A DNA stretch of 64,000 nucleotides from Pseudomonas sp. G34 (GTDB taxonomy: Bacteria > Pseudomonadota > Gammaproteobacteria > Pseudomonadales > Pseudomonadaceae). The position numbers were made by a program, and so were the translations under genes. The stretch lies in contig NZ_JAVHZV010000016.1 in assembly GCF_031119625.1 (NCBI RefSeq), positions 1 to 64,000 of the forward strand, given 5' to 3'. Below the pieces are notes generated by a model, which was given only the letters and a program-made list of their open reading frames with translations, was not told where the DNA came from and did not search any database. Positions 44,879 to 53,671 of the stretch are shown here, one piece after another (the stretch's first letter is position 1; each line of letters opens with the position of its first letter).

Positions 44879-46018
44879 ATGACTAATAATACAAGAATCG
44901 ATTTCATCTACCTCTCCGAACAAGACATGATCCGCGCTGGCGTGACCGACATGCTCGCCTGCGTCAATACCATGGAAGAGGTATTCGACCTGTTGTACAA
45001 AGGCGACTATCGGATGGCCGGCCCGAACAACGACTCCCACGGCGCCATGGTGTGCTTCCCGGAAGACTCTCCATTCCCGAGCATGCCGCGCCACGCCGCC
45101 GACCGCCGCATGATGGCGATGCCGGCCTACCTGGGTGGCAGCTTCCGTACCGCTGGCGTGAAGTGGTACGGCTCCAACGTCGAGAACCGCGAGAAGGGCC
45201 TGCCGCGCTCGATTCTGATGTTCACCCTCAATGACGTCGACACCGGCGCCCCGCTCGCCCACATGTCGGCCAACCTGTTGTCGGCTTATCGCACTGGCGC
45301 GATCCCCGGCGTCGGCGCCCGCCACCTGGCGCGCAAGGATTCCAAAGTGGTCGGCCTGCTCGGCCCAGGCGTGATGGGCAAGACCACCCTCGCCGCCTTC
45401 ATCGCCGTGTGCCCGCTGATCGACACCCTCAAGCTCAAGGGTCGCAGCCAGAAGAGCCTCGACGACTTCATCGGCTGGGTGCGGGAAACCTACCCGCAGA
45501 TCACCACCATCGAGGTGGTCGACAGCATCGAAGACGTGGTGCGCGGCTCGGACCTGGTCACCTACTGCACCTCCGGCCGTACCGGCGACCCGAGCGAATA
45601 CCCGCTGGTCAAGCGCGAGTGGGTCAAGCCCGGCGCCTTCCTGGCCATGCCGGCCGGCTGCAACATCGATGAAGGCATGGAGCAGGCGGACGTGCGCAAG
45701 GTGCTCGACAACGTTGGCCTGTACCAGGCCTGGTACGAAGAACTGCCCAAGCCGGCCCACAACCACGTGCCGGTGATCGGCGTGCGGTTCATGGACATGC
45801 TCGAGGAAGGCAAGCTGACCCTCGAGCAGCTCGAAGACATCGGCAAGATCATCGCCGGCGAAGCCCCGGGCCGTCGCAGCGAAGACGAAATCATCATCAT
45901 GTCGGTCGGTGGCATGCCGGTCGAGGACGTGGCCTGGGGCACCGTGGTGTACCGCAAGGCGCTCGAGCTGGGCATCGGCGTGAAGCTGAACCTCTGGGAA
46001 ACCCCGGCCCTTCGCTAA
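44879..46018 (+). CDS. Ornithine cyclodeaminase/mu-crystallin family protein, tyramine oxidase subunit B-like
   Basis: A 379-residue member of the ornithine cyclodeaminase/mu-crystallin family. The Rossmann motif is VVGLLGPGVMGKTTL, and AHMSANLLSAYRTGAIPGVGARHLA is the family's conserved substrate region. Proteins of this subgroup stand beside a flavin amine oxidase and a RidA protein and are annotated as tyramine oxidase subunit B; both partners follow here. Cyclodeaminase activity itself is not certain. Start ATG 44879; an upstream ATG in frame adds 31 residues without family resemblance. Confidence 0.85.
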   Translation: MTNNTRIDFIYLSEQDMIRAGVTDMLACVNTMEEVFDLLYKGDYRMAGPNNDSHGAMVCFPEDSPFPSMPRHAADRRMMAMPAYLGGSFRTAGVKWYGSNVENREKGLPRSILMFTLNDVDTGAPLAHMSANLLSAYRTGAIPGVGARHLARKDSKVVGLLGPGVMGKTTLAAFIAVCPLIDTLKLKGRSQKSLDDFIGWVRETYPQITTIEVVDSIEDVVRGSDLVTYCTSGRTGDPSEYPLVKREWVKPGAFLAMPAGCNIDEGMEQADVRKVLDNVGLYQAWYEELPKPAHNHVPVIGVRFMDMLEEGKLTLEQLEDIGKIIAGEAPGRRSEDEIIIMSVGGMPVEDVAWGTVVYRKALELGIGVKLNLWETPALR

Positions 46019-46046
46019 CCCCTCATCCCTTCAAGGACATTACGCC

Positions 46047-46469
46047 ATGACCAGCATCAGCAAAGTCAAAACCGGTTCCAAGTACGAAGAAATGGGCAGC
46101 TACTCCCGAGTGGTGGCTGTCGGCGACTGGATCTTCGTGTCCAACACCGCCGGCCGTAACCCGGACACCAAGGAAATCTCCGAGGACCTGGCCGAGCAGA
46201 CCCACCAGGTGTTCGCCAACATCGAGTCGGCACTTGCCGCCGTGGATGCCAGCCTGGCCGACGTGGTGTGCTCGCGGGTGTTCATCCAGAACCCGCAGGA
46301 CGTGCCTGCGGTGATGACCATCGTCGGCGAGAAGTTTCGCGGCATCGACCCGGCCTCGACCGTGACCTGTCCGCCTCTGGGCTCGACCGTCTACAAGGTC
46401 GAGCTGGAGCTGACCGCTTTCCGTGGCGCCTCGCGCGCCGACGTGAAGAAAATCAACCTGGCTCAGTGA
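46047..46469 (+). CDS. RidA/YjgF family protein
   Basis: A 140-residue RidA-like enamine/imine deaminase. The family residues are visible: the N-terminal YSRVVAVGDWIFVSNTAG, the SRVFIQNPQDVPAV segment and the C-terminal STVTCPPLGSTVYKVELELTAF; the Arg that binds the substrate carboxylate in classical RidA is not at its usual position, so this is a Rid subfamily member. It lies 28 bases after the OCD-family gene and probably hydrolyses the imine formed by the oxidase encoded next. Confidence 0.9.
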   Translation: MTSISKVKTGSKYEEMGSYSRVVAVGDWIFVSNTAGRNPDTKEISEDLAEQTHQVFANIESALAAVDASLADVVCSRVFIQNPQDVPAVMTIVGEKFRGIDPASTVTCPPLGSTVYKVELELTAFRGASRADVKKINLAQ

Positions 46470-46515
46470 GCCAGGTTCACGGTCACCTCATCACCCTTAC
46501 CGTTGAGTGCTCTTC

Positions 46516-47811
46516 ATGTCGCCTCGAATAGAGCCCGTACAAACCTCCACCGAGTTTCCCGCTAGCAGCGCCGTAGTCATCATCGGTGGGGGCATCATCG
46601 GCCTTACCGCCGCCCTGACCCTGGCCGAGCGCAACATCCCGGTGGTGGTGCTGGAAAAAGGCCGCATCGCGGCCGAGCAGTCATCGCGCAACCTCGGCTG
46701 GGTGCGCAAGACCAACCGCCATATGCACGACATTCCCCTGGCCCTGGCCGCCGAGCGGCTGTGGACGGAAATGCCGGAACGGGTCGGCCAGGACGTTGGC
46801 TTCCGCCAGGCCGGCATCCTGTTCGTCGCCCGTAACGATGCGCAGATGGCCATGCACGACGGCTGGCTGAAATCGGTCGCCTCCCTGGATCTGGACTCGC
46901 GGCTGGTCAGCGCCGCGGAAATCGCCAAGCTGGCCCCCGGCGGCCAGGGCCAGTGGGCTGGCGGCATCTACACGCCGTCCGATGCCCGCGCGGAGCCGAC
47001 CCTGGCCTCCAGCGCCATCGCCAAGGCGGCGATGGCCAAGGGCGCGCTGATCATCGAGAACTGCGCGGTGCGCACCCTGGTCACCAGCGGTGGGCGCGTC
47101 AGCGGCGTGCTGACCGAGCGCGGCGAGATTCGCTGCGAGCAGGTGCTGCTGGCCGGCGGCATGTGGTCGCGGCGTTTTCTCGGCAACCACGGCATCAACC
47201 TGCCGACCCTGCCGCTGACCTGTTCGGTGATGCGCACCAAACCCATGGACGGGCCGACCGAGATCGCCCTGGGCGCCCCGGACTTCTCGTTCCGGCGCCA
47301 CAAGGATGGCGGCTTCATCGTCACCCAGCGCGGCGCCCTGGATGCTCACCTGACCCTCGACCACCTGCTGATCGGCATGCGTTACCTGCCCCAGCTCAAG
47401 GCCCAGCGCGACTTCCTGCGGGTGTCCTTCGGCAAGGAGTTCTTCAAGGACCTGGCCCTGGCGCGCAGCTGGAAAGGCACCTCCGTCACGCCCTTCGAGA
47501 AGGTGCGCACCCTCGACCCGGCGGCCAACCCGTCGCTCAATGCCGAGGCGATGCGCAACCTGGTAGCGGCCTGGCCGATGTTCGCAAACGCCCAGATCGA
47601 GCAAAGCTGGGCCGGCGTCATCGACATCACCCCGGACTCCAACCCGGTCATCGGCCCGGTCGCGAAGATTCCCGGCCTGACCCTGGCAACCGGCTTTTCC
47701 GGTCACGGCTTCGGCACCTCACCTGCGGCTGGGCAACTGGCGGCCGACCTGCTGTGCGGCACCACGCCCATCGTCGATCCCAGCCCGTATCGTTTCGAGC
47801 GCCTCAGCTAA
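46516..47811 (+). CDS. FAD-dependent amine/amino-acid oxidase (DAO family)
   Basis: A 431-residue flavoprotein of the D-amino acid oxidase/glycine oxidase superfamily. The FAD site is AVVIIGGGIIGLTAALTLAERN with the acid strand VVVLEKG; SSRNLGWVRKTNRH is the conserved N-terminal loop, and ATGFSGHGFGTSPAAGQLAADLL closes the FAD domain. With the RidA and OCD-family genes upstream it resembles the tyramine oxidase set of pseudomonads, releasing aldehyde and ammonia from an amine. Substrate is inference. Start is ATG 46516; an in-frame GTG at 46507 is possible. Confidence 0.88.
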   Translation: MSPRIEPVQTSTEFPASSAVVIIGGGIIGLTAALTLAERNIPVVVLEKGRIAAEQSSRNLGWVRKTNRHMHDIPLALAAERLWTEMPERVGQDVGFRQAGILFVARNDAQMAMHDGWLKSVASLDLDSRLVSAAEIAKLAPGGQGQWAGGIYTPSDARAEPTLASSAIAKAAMAKGALIIENCAVRTLVTSGGRVSGVLTERGEIRCEQVLLAGGMWSRRFLGNHGINLPTLPLTCSVMRTKPMDGPTEIALGAPDFSFRRHKDGGFIVTQRGALDAHLTLDHLLIGMRYLPQLKAQRDFLRVSFGKEFFKDLALARSWKGTSVTPFEKVRTLDPAANPSLNAEAMRNLVAAWPMFANAQIEQSWAGVIDITPDSNPVIGPVAKIPGLTLATGFSGHGFGTSPAAGQLAADLLCGTTPIVDPSPYRFERLS

Positions 47812-47834
47812 GCGCTTTGCCCTGCTCCGGCTTG

Positions 47835-47865
47835 TGCCCTGCATGAAAGTGCGGGGCATTTTTTT
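47835..47865 (+). terminator. Rho-independent terminator after the amine-oxidation operon
   Basis: TGCCCTGCA (47835-47843) pairs with TGCGGGGCA around TGAAAG, with one mismatch, followed by seven T residues. Confidence 0.88.
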
Positions 47866-48010
47866 GCCTGTGATTTAGCTGTTTCAACAACTCGCCTTAG
47901 AGCCTGCTCACGATCTTTACTCGCATGCAGCGGCAGCTACAAGGCAAGAGCGGACGTTCGCCACTTTGGCTTTTTGGTGTTTCTTCTGCACGGCAATAAC
48001 AGACGACACC

Positions 48011-48230
48011 AATCGCCCCTTCAGAAGGCCGAATGGAATCGTTGTGCAGGGGGACGAGCCGCATGGATGCGGCGAGAGGCCTGATGGGCCATGGATGGCC
48101 CTTCCAGGCCGGCCCCCGGAACGACGATGCAATGAGGGAACCCCAGCGCAGCTGGGGCCGTATGTCGGGGCTAGACCTTTTGGTTCCTTTTGGGGCAATG
48201 CCAAAAGGAACCCGCTCGTCAGAGCGGAAC
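48011..48230. repeat. Solo hairpin module C, related to elements A and B
   Basis: A 220-bp single module with the same order of hairpins as in elements A and B: CCGCAT/ATGCGG at 48059-48072, GGGCCAT/ATGGCCC around 48090, CCCCAGC/GCTGGGG at 48141-48157, and a 12-bp stem GGTTCCTTTTGG/CCAAAAGGAACC at 48182-48212, then CCGCTC/GAGCGG. Stem bases differ from A and B with compensating changes. No terminal repeats of the A/B type are seen. Small open frames within it are not supported as genes. Confidence 0.8.
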
Positions 48231-48290
48231 TGAGCGCGCAAACAACACAGTAATGCTGGCGGATTAATATGAGAGCGAGCTATGCCCTGA

Positions 48291-48320
48291 TTTTCGCGGG
48301 CATGGCCCGCTCCCACAGAT
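48291..48320. repeat. REP-type palindrome, single unit
   Basis: GCGGGCATGGCCCGC hairpin followed by TCCCACAG, the same family as 31883-31950 with different but paired stem bases. Confidence 0.7.
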
Positions 48321-48419
48321 ATTGCAACAGTCCGATGCTTCATCCGTCCATCATCCCGACCGCAACGGTGGATGGAAAAAGCGTCATCCACCCTACAGGT
48401 TTGGCTAGGCGTAAAGAGC

Positions 48420-48443
48420 TCGGGGCTAAAGCCCCTCCCACGA
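48420..48443. repeat. REP-type palindrome, single unit
   Basis: GGGGCTAAAGCCCC followed by TCCCACGA, a common Pseudomonas REP head and tail. It lies 100 bases from the previous unit. Confidence 0.65.
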
Positions 48444-48581
48444 GATCGCGAACGGCCGCTTCCGCCACTTAGCTACCAAATCAACGAACCTGGGATGAAA
48501 GATCATGAACAGGTTCTTAGGCCTCCGACCTGCCCTGACATAGTGCGCCCTTGTGTCCAGCACCCCGACTGCAAAAAGCAG

Positions 48582-48614
48582 AACAGGCACGAGCGTGAGC
48601 TACGTGCCTGTTTT
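48582..48614 (-). terminator. Terminator downstream of the MFS gene
   Basis: AACAGGCACG (48582-48591) pairs with CGTGCCTGTT (48603-48612). On the minus strand the stem is followed by CTGCTTTTTGC, so it fits termination of the leftward transporter gene. Confidence 0.75.
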
Positions 48615-48677
48615 GCCAGAGTGGTGCCTGCTATTGGAAGGTGGCCACCGGGCGCAAAGCGTAACGGTGGGCTGCTT

Positions 48678-49880
48678 TCAAGGCATCGGCACCAGGCGGC
48701 TTTGCGCGGCGCCCTGCTGCAGGGCCGTGGCGCGCATGGAAAGCCCGGCGTGAATCACCAGGGTCAGCACCGCGCAGACGCCAGAGAAGATCAGCGCGGC
48801 CGAGTAGCCATAACGCTCGATCAGGTCGCCGGCAATGGCGGGCCCGAAGGCGGCGCCCAGGGAGATGCACACCGTGCCCAGGGCGACCAGCTTGCCGGAG
48901 GTGTCGAACTCGGCCATCAGGCCAAAGGTGTAGGCCAGCACGAAGTTGATCGACAGCAGGAACAGCAGCGTGCCGACGGTGAAGGTGGTCATCGAGGTGA
49001 ACTGGCCGATGATCACCAGGCCGACCAGCACCACCGCGACGATGGCCGCAACAGGCAGCACGCGCCCGAGCTTGAGTCCCAGCGAGGAAGCAATGAAGCC
49101 GCCGATGGCGTTGATCAGGAAGCCGATCGACAGCACGGCGCCGATCTCGTTGGAGGACAGCCCGGTCTTCTTGCCGATCAGTTCCAGGAACGGCCACACG
49201 GCCATGATCCCGGTCATGAACACCAGGCTGGCTGCCAGGCTCATCCACACGATGAACTGGTGCTTGCCGGCATCGGCATGAATGCTTGCGGCAATCAGGT
49301 CTTCACGTTTCACCGCGCGGCTCGGCACCCCGAACAGCGCCAGGCCCATCAGCAAGGCCGACACGGCCAGCACGATCAGGATGCCGTCGAAGCCCCACTG
49401 CGGCGCCACGGCCACCGGCAGCAGAATCAGCAGCGCCGCGCCGGGAATCGACTCCATCCCCAGCTTGAAGCCAAAGGCCCGCTCGGGGCGGTCGCTGCCA
49501 CCGAAGATCACCATCGCCAGGGCGTAGAGCGCGCCGGTCGCGCCGCCTGCCACGGCCATGATCACCAGCAACTGGCCGTACGAGGGCTTGTTGAGAATGG
49601 CCAGAATCCCCAGGGTGACGATAACGGTTGCCACGGCGGCGATGGTGCGCCAGCCGAATACGCCCAGCCAGGCCAGCGAGATCACGCCGACCAGGGCGAA
49701 GGCCAGGTTGCTGGCCAATGCCAGTGTGCCGAGCTGCTGCTCGCCGTAACCCAGGGTCTCGCCGATAGCGCCGAACAGCACCGGCATGACATTGAGCAGC
49801 AACGCGCCGCAGGCCGACAACAGGCCGGCGCATATATAAACACGAACATTGTCTATTGGATTTTTTCTTGGGCTGTTCAT
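48678..49880 (-). CDS. MFS transporter
   Basis: A 400-residue, 12-helix major facilitator with an N-terminal stretch GALLLNVMPVLFGAIGETLGYGEQQLG and a mid-protein LALFGVPSRAVKRED loop. It is not close to the DHA1 or MHS proteins elsewhere in the window. It lies between the amine-oxidation operon and an AraC regulator gene upstream on the same strand, so it may carry the amine or a product, but that is context only. Confidence 0.88.
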   Translation of the reverse strand: MNSPRKNPIDNVRVYICAGLLSACGALLLNVMPVLFGAIGETLGYGEQQLGTLALASNLAFALVGVISLAWLGVFGWRTIAAVATVIVTLGILAILNKPSYGQLLVIMAVAGGATGALYALAMVIFGGSDRPERAFGFKLGMESIPGAALLILLPVAVAPQWGFDGILIVLAVSALLMGLALFGVPSRAVKREDLIAASIHADAGKHQFIVWMSLAASLVFMTGIMAVWPFLELIGKKTGLSSNEIGAVLSIGFLINAIGGFIASSLGLKLGRVLPVAAIVAVVLVGLVIIGQFTSMTTFTVGTLLFLLSINFVLAYTFGLMAEFDTSGKLVALGTVCISLGAAFGPAIAGDLIERYGYSAALIFSGVCAVLTLVIHAGLSMRATALQQGAAQSRLVPMP

Positions 49881-50186
49881 GACCTATTCCTGATAAGTTG
49901 GACGGCTGGCACTTCATCCCTATCTGCAGTTGAAGTGCCACGTGCTGGTGGTTTAACGGCGCAGCAATGCGTGCTGCGAAACAACGGTGCTACTGGCTGA
50001 AACCTGCACTTGAAACCTCACCCGCACTGTCGCGGCATACGGATTGGCGGGCGCAACGAGGCTGCCCGGCAACTTTCCAGCCACGCTTACTTGGCAAGTA
50101 CGGTTATCGATTGAACGGCGCCGCTAACTGATTGGCGGCCCCTGATCAGCAGCAAAGCTGATTGGTGTTTTCATCACTCGGGTTCC
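49881..50186. other. Intergenic stretch of 306 bases between AraC regulator and MFS gene
   Basis: No gene seen. The part next to 49881 should contain the MFS promoter and possibly an AraC-type operator. Confidence 0.4.
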
Positions 50187-51134
50187 TCAACGTGCACGCG
50201 GGGTTTGCGAAGGCGTCTCACCGAACAGGGTTCGGTAGGCGCCGGAGAAATGCCCCAGGTGACTGAATCCCAGATCGCTGGCAACACGGGCAACCGTCAG
50301 CTGCTCGGTTTCGGTGCTGCGCAGCCGGCGACGGGCGATATTCAGGCGTAGCGCACGCAGGTACTCCACGGGCCGCAAACCGGTCACGCTGAGAAAACTG
50401 CGCTGCAAGGTACTGCGGCTCACGTTCAGGTACTTGCACAGGTCGAGCACCGAGGGCGGCTCATCCTGGTTGGCCAGGGCCAGTTCCTGGCTCTGCTTGA
50501 CCAGATAGGTGCTCACCGTGGAGTTGGCGCTGCGCCCCACCGACCACTCGAGCGCGCTGTCGAGAAACGCCAGCATGAATTCCAGCACCTGCTCTTCGAG
50601 CTCCGCCTCCGACAGCGCCTCGCCCAGCAATGCGCGATCGATCAAGCGCTCCAGATGTCGGCGCATGTGGTTGATCATCGCCGGCTCCAGGTCGAGCCGG
50701 GTGATGCGCGACAGCTGGCACAGCTGCGTGCTGGAAAACGCCCGCGAGGCGAAGGTCTCCAGGCTGGCGATATCCACCGCCACGCACAGCAGGTCGATGC
50801 CGCCCGGGGACTGGACGAAGAACTCCTGGCCACCGTGAAGAACGGTGACACTATCGCTCGTCAGCGGCTTGCCCTGGAACACACTCGGCTCGCTGCTGCA
50901 CACCGGCATCGCCAGGCACAGTCGCCCCGCCGGCGCAGCACCGATTTGCACGATGCGCTTGTCGAAGGTCTCGCGGAAAATCTGGAAGCGCTCTGCGGTG
51001 AGGTGTTTGAGCGTGGTATGGGCGTGCCCGGCACCCAACTGGTCATAGGTTTGCTGCCAACCGATCACCGAGTTGGCGTGCACATCCACATCGTCGAAGC
51101 AGTTGCATTGCACCAGCATGGTGGTCGTACCCAT
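50187..51134 (-). CDS. AraC family transcriptional regulator
   Basis: A 315-residue regulator with a C-terminal double helix-turn-helix (LCKYLNVSRSTLQRSFLSVTGLRPVEYLRALRL and VARVASDLGFSHLGHFSGAYRTLFGETPSQT), similar in style to FeaR/EutR-like regulators, and an N-terminal AraC_binding_2-like sensory domain (residues about 20-200). ATG 51134 is preferred to a much longer frame whose first 72 residues have no family character. Given its place near the tyramine-oxidase-like genes and the MFS gene, it is a candidate activator of amine catabolism. Confidence 0.85.
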   Translation of the reverse strand: MGTTTMLVQCNCFDDVDVHANSVIGWQQTYDQLGAGHAHTTLKHLTAERFQIFRETFDKRIVQIGAAPAGRLCLAMPVCSSEPSVFQGKPLTSDSVTVLHGGQEFFVQSPGGIDLLCVAVDIASLETFASRAFSSTQLCQLSRITRLDLEPAMINHMRRHLERLIDRALLGEALSEAELEEQVLEFMLAFLDSALEWSVGRSANSTVSTYLVKQSQELALANQDEPPSVLDLCKYLNVSRSTLQRSFLSVTGLRPVEYLRALRLNIARRRLRSTETEQLTVARVASDLGFSHLGHFSGAYRTLFGETPSQTPRAR

Positions 51135-51800
51135 CTTTGCAGACGCTCGACCATTTGCTGCAAGCTCCGCGCCACCGGCCATGCCAGCGGGGCGGATGGC
51201 CGCCGCCATGCCTGATGATTGCGCAGACCGGCGCGCCGCTGCCAACGCCGCTACCTGGTGTGACGATGCAGCGTGATGATTCTGAAAGTAGGACACAGCA
51301 CCCCTCCAGGCCCGATTCCGGGCAGGTACCGGCCAGCCAGGCTGGCCCATCGCACGTTTGCCGTGATCAACGACCTCGGGAGATCGCCGACCGGCTAATG
51401 CCTACCGGCGCCATCCTGGCGAAGCAGGCGTTGGCCAGCAGAGGGGCAAACGATCGTCGAACCCAGGGCAACACGGCTTCATCGAAAGACGCAGCGGCGT
51501 GAACCAGGTGATCACGGTAGTGGGGAGGGTGCGCAACGCAAGGGGAGACAATCATTCTGCTAGACCTGTTGTAGGGGCAGTCTTTGCGAGAAATAAACCG
51601 CCCGGCAGTAGCCGCAGACGGCGAATAATTATTATGGGGCCAATCAACTAGGGTCGATGCTAGCCCTCGGCATGGGCGGCGGCTATCCCGTTTTAGTCAT
51701 GTCGACGGGTGCAAACCGGGTTGTGGGCGATTATCGAAACGCCAGGGCGCTCCCCCGGGGCGCACAAGGCTGCTGGCGCAGCCCCGGCAGATTCGCCCAC
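51135..51800. other. Gene-free stretch of 666 bases
   Basis: Long for this genome. I see no protein or RNA gene, no terminator and no repeat known elsewhere in the window. An AT-rich patch at 51590-51650 (GAATAATTATTATGG) may be a promoter, but no gene follows it directly on the plus strand. Could contain decayed sequence or an unrecognised small RNA. Confidence 0.4.
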
Positions 51801-52178
51801 TCAGCGGGGGAATTCGGCCTCGGCTGCATTCAGCTCCTGCATGGCTTCATCGAGTTTGGCCTGGCGTTTGGCGATCTTGCCCGGGTCGCCGCTCAGTTCG
51901 GCATCACGCAGGTCAGCCTCGCGCTCACGTATCTCATCGCGGGCCTTGTCGATCCTGGTTTGCAGCTCGCGCATCAATTCCTTGTCCGAACAGTTCTCGC
52001 GTACGCCGTCCAGCGCCGCGCTGAGGCCTTTGGCTTTTCCGGTAAGGCCTTCGGCCCAGGCAGCCTGCAGCTGCTTTTCGATTTTCTCGGCCTTGGTCTC
52101 GCACAGCGGGTTGGCAGATGAGTCGGCCAGAGCCGGCAAGGCGGCCACCAACAACAGGCAGGGAATCAGGGCTTTCAT
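51801..52178 (-). CDS. DUF1090 family periplasmic protein (YqjC-like)
   Basis: A 125-residue exported protein. Signal peptide MKALIPCLLLVAALPALADS; the mature part starts with an N-terminal cysteine (NPLCETKAEKIEKQL), has a second Cys (RENCSDKEL) and continues as a long charged coiled coil (RIDKARDEIREREADLRDAEL...KRQAKLDEAMQELNAAEAE), the DUF1090 layout. Function unknown; the two cysteines may form a disulfide. Confidence 0.87.
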   Translation of the reverse strand: MKALIPCLLLVAALPALADSSANPLCETKAEKIEKQLQAAWAEGLTGKAKGLSAALDGVRENCSDKELMRELQTRIDKARDEIREREADLRDAELSGDPGKIAKRQAKLDEAMQELNAAEAEFPR

Positions 52179-52384
52179 CTAACGCGCTCCATTAACGGCA
52201 GACAGCTGCGCCGGACGGCGTGCCGCGCATACAGACCACGGTTTGCCGCGATGATTTCACAGCCGCTGCAAACGGCGCTCGAACGCCGACCGGCAGGCGC
52301 TTTGCGGGAACTTCATCTAGCCTCACCTGCCGATTGAATAAGAAGCTGAACAATGCAGTTCGGCGTTGCAGAGGAGTTGATGAA

Positions 52385-53491
52385 ATGCCCGATGCTCAAG
52401 GCAAGGTTCGTTACGCGGTGGTCGGTGGCGGCTGGATTTCCCAGGGCGCGTTCATGCCCGGCGTAGGCCAGACCGACAACTCGGTGATCACCGCACTGGT
52501 AACCGGCGACCCGATCAAGGCCGACAAGCTGGCAGCGCTCTACAACATCAAGAGCTACCGCTACGAAGAATTCCCCGCCCTGCTCGCTTCAGGCGAGATC
52601 GACGCCATCTACCTGGCCACGCCCAACTTCCGCCACCGCGAGTTCGCCGAGCCGGCGCTGGATGCCGGCATCCATGTGCTGCTGGAAAAGCCCATGGCCA
52701 CCAGCCAGGAAGACTGCCAGGCCATTACCGCGGCGGCCGAACGCTCGGGCGCCAAGCTGATGATCGCCTACCGCCTGCACTTCGAACCCGGCACCGTGGA
52801 GATGATCCACCGCGTTCGCGCCGGCGATATCGGCGACCCACGGCTGTTCAACGCCACCTTCACGCAGACCGTCGACCCGGCCAACCACCGCATGCAGAGC
52901 GGCTATTGGGCCGGCCCGGTGACCGACATGGGCCCCTATCCGATCAATGCCGTGCGCAACCTGTTCGACGACGAGCCCCTGGAAGTACGCGCGGTTGCCG
53001 TGCAAACCCCTGGCCGTGAAATCAACACGCCAGACACGGTAGCCGTGACCATGCGCTTCGCCGAGGAGCGCATGGCGGTCTTTACCGTGAGCTACAGCCT
53101 GCCCTACACCGAGCGTCTGCAGGTGCTCGGCAGCAAGGGTGAATTCGAGGCCTCACCCTGTTTCGGCTTTGGCGAAGGCACCGCGGTCAGCTACCGCGCC
53201 ACCATCGGCGGCAAGACCAGCGAGCACGAGCACCCGGTGGTCGACCAGTTCGCCGGGGAAACCCAGTACTTCTCCGACTGCATCCTGCAGAACCGTGAGC
53301 CGGAGCCCGACGGCGACGAAGGCTGGCGCGACGTACGCGTGTTGGAAGCCATCGAGCGCGCCCTGGAAACCGGCCAGCCGCAGCGCCTCGACCCGCTGCC
53401 CAAGCGCCCGGGCGTGAGTGTCGAGCAGGCACGCCGCCTGCCGCTGGCCAACGTGCCGGAGTACGTCAACACCAGCGAACCGGTGAGCTGA
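52385..53491 (+). CDS. Gfo/Idh/MocA family oxidoreductase
   Basis: A 368-residue NAD(P)-dependent oxidoreductase of the glucose-fructose oxidoreductase type. N-terminal Rossmann domain (RYAVVGGGWISQGAFMPGV), the EKPM motif with catalytic Lys in HVLLEKPMATS, and the C-terminal beta-sheet domain with MGPYPINAVRNLF. No signal peptide, so cytosolic. GAGGAG lies 9 bases before ATG 52385. Stands alone with a terminator; the sugar substrate is unknown. Confidence 0.92.
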   Translation: MPDAQGKVRYAVVGGGWISQGAFMPGVGQTDNSVITALVTGDPIKADKLAALYNIKSYRYEEFPALLASGEIDAIYLATPNFRHREFAEPALDAGIHVLLEKPMATSQEDCQAITAAAERSGAKLMIAYRLHFEPGTVEMIHRVRAGDIGDPRLFNATFTQTVDPANHRMQSGYWAGPVTDMGPYPINAVRNLFDDEPLEVRAVAVQTPGREINTPDTVAVTMRFAEERMAVFTVSYSLPYTERLQVLGSKGEFEASPCFGFGEGTAVSYRATIGGKTSEHEHPVVDQFAGETQYFSDCILQNREPEPDGDEGWRDVRVLEAIERALETGQPQRLDPLPKRPGVSVEQARRLPLANVPEYVNTSEPVS

Positions 53492-53560
53492 GTCCAGCGA
53501 GCCGTAGCCGACCCGCGCGCGCACCGCCTTACCTGGTTGCCGGCGGCTAGGCGCGACTGA

Positions 53561-53589
53561 AAACGCCCGGTGCTGCGCACCGGGCGTTT
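53561..53589 (+). terminator. Rho-independent terminator between convergent genes
   Basis: AAACGCCCGGTGC (53561-53573) pairs perfectly with GCACCGGGCGTTT (53577-53589), loop TGC. It serves the oxidoreductase gene and possibly the convergent LysR gene. Confidence 0.85.
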
Positions 53590-53671
53590 GCCATTGCGGG
53601 GCTCGAGACGGCCACCCGGCGCGCTCGCTCTGCTGGGCTCGCCAACCGGCCGAGGCCAAGCCAGCTGCACC

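Noticed and set aside
51135..51350. Extended start at 51350 for the AraC regulator
   Set aside because: The extra 72 residues are Ala/Gly-rich without resemblance to the family; ATG 51134 gives the usual length.
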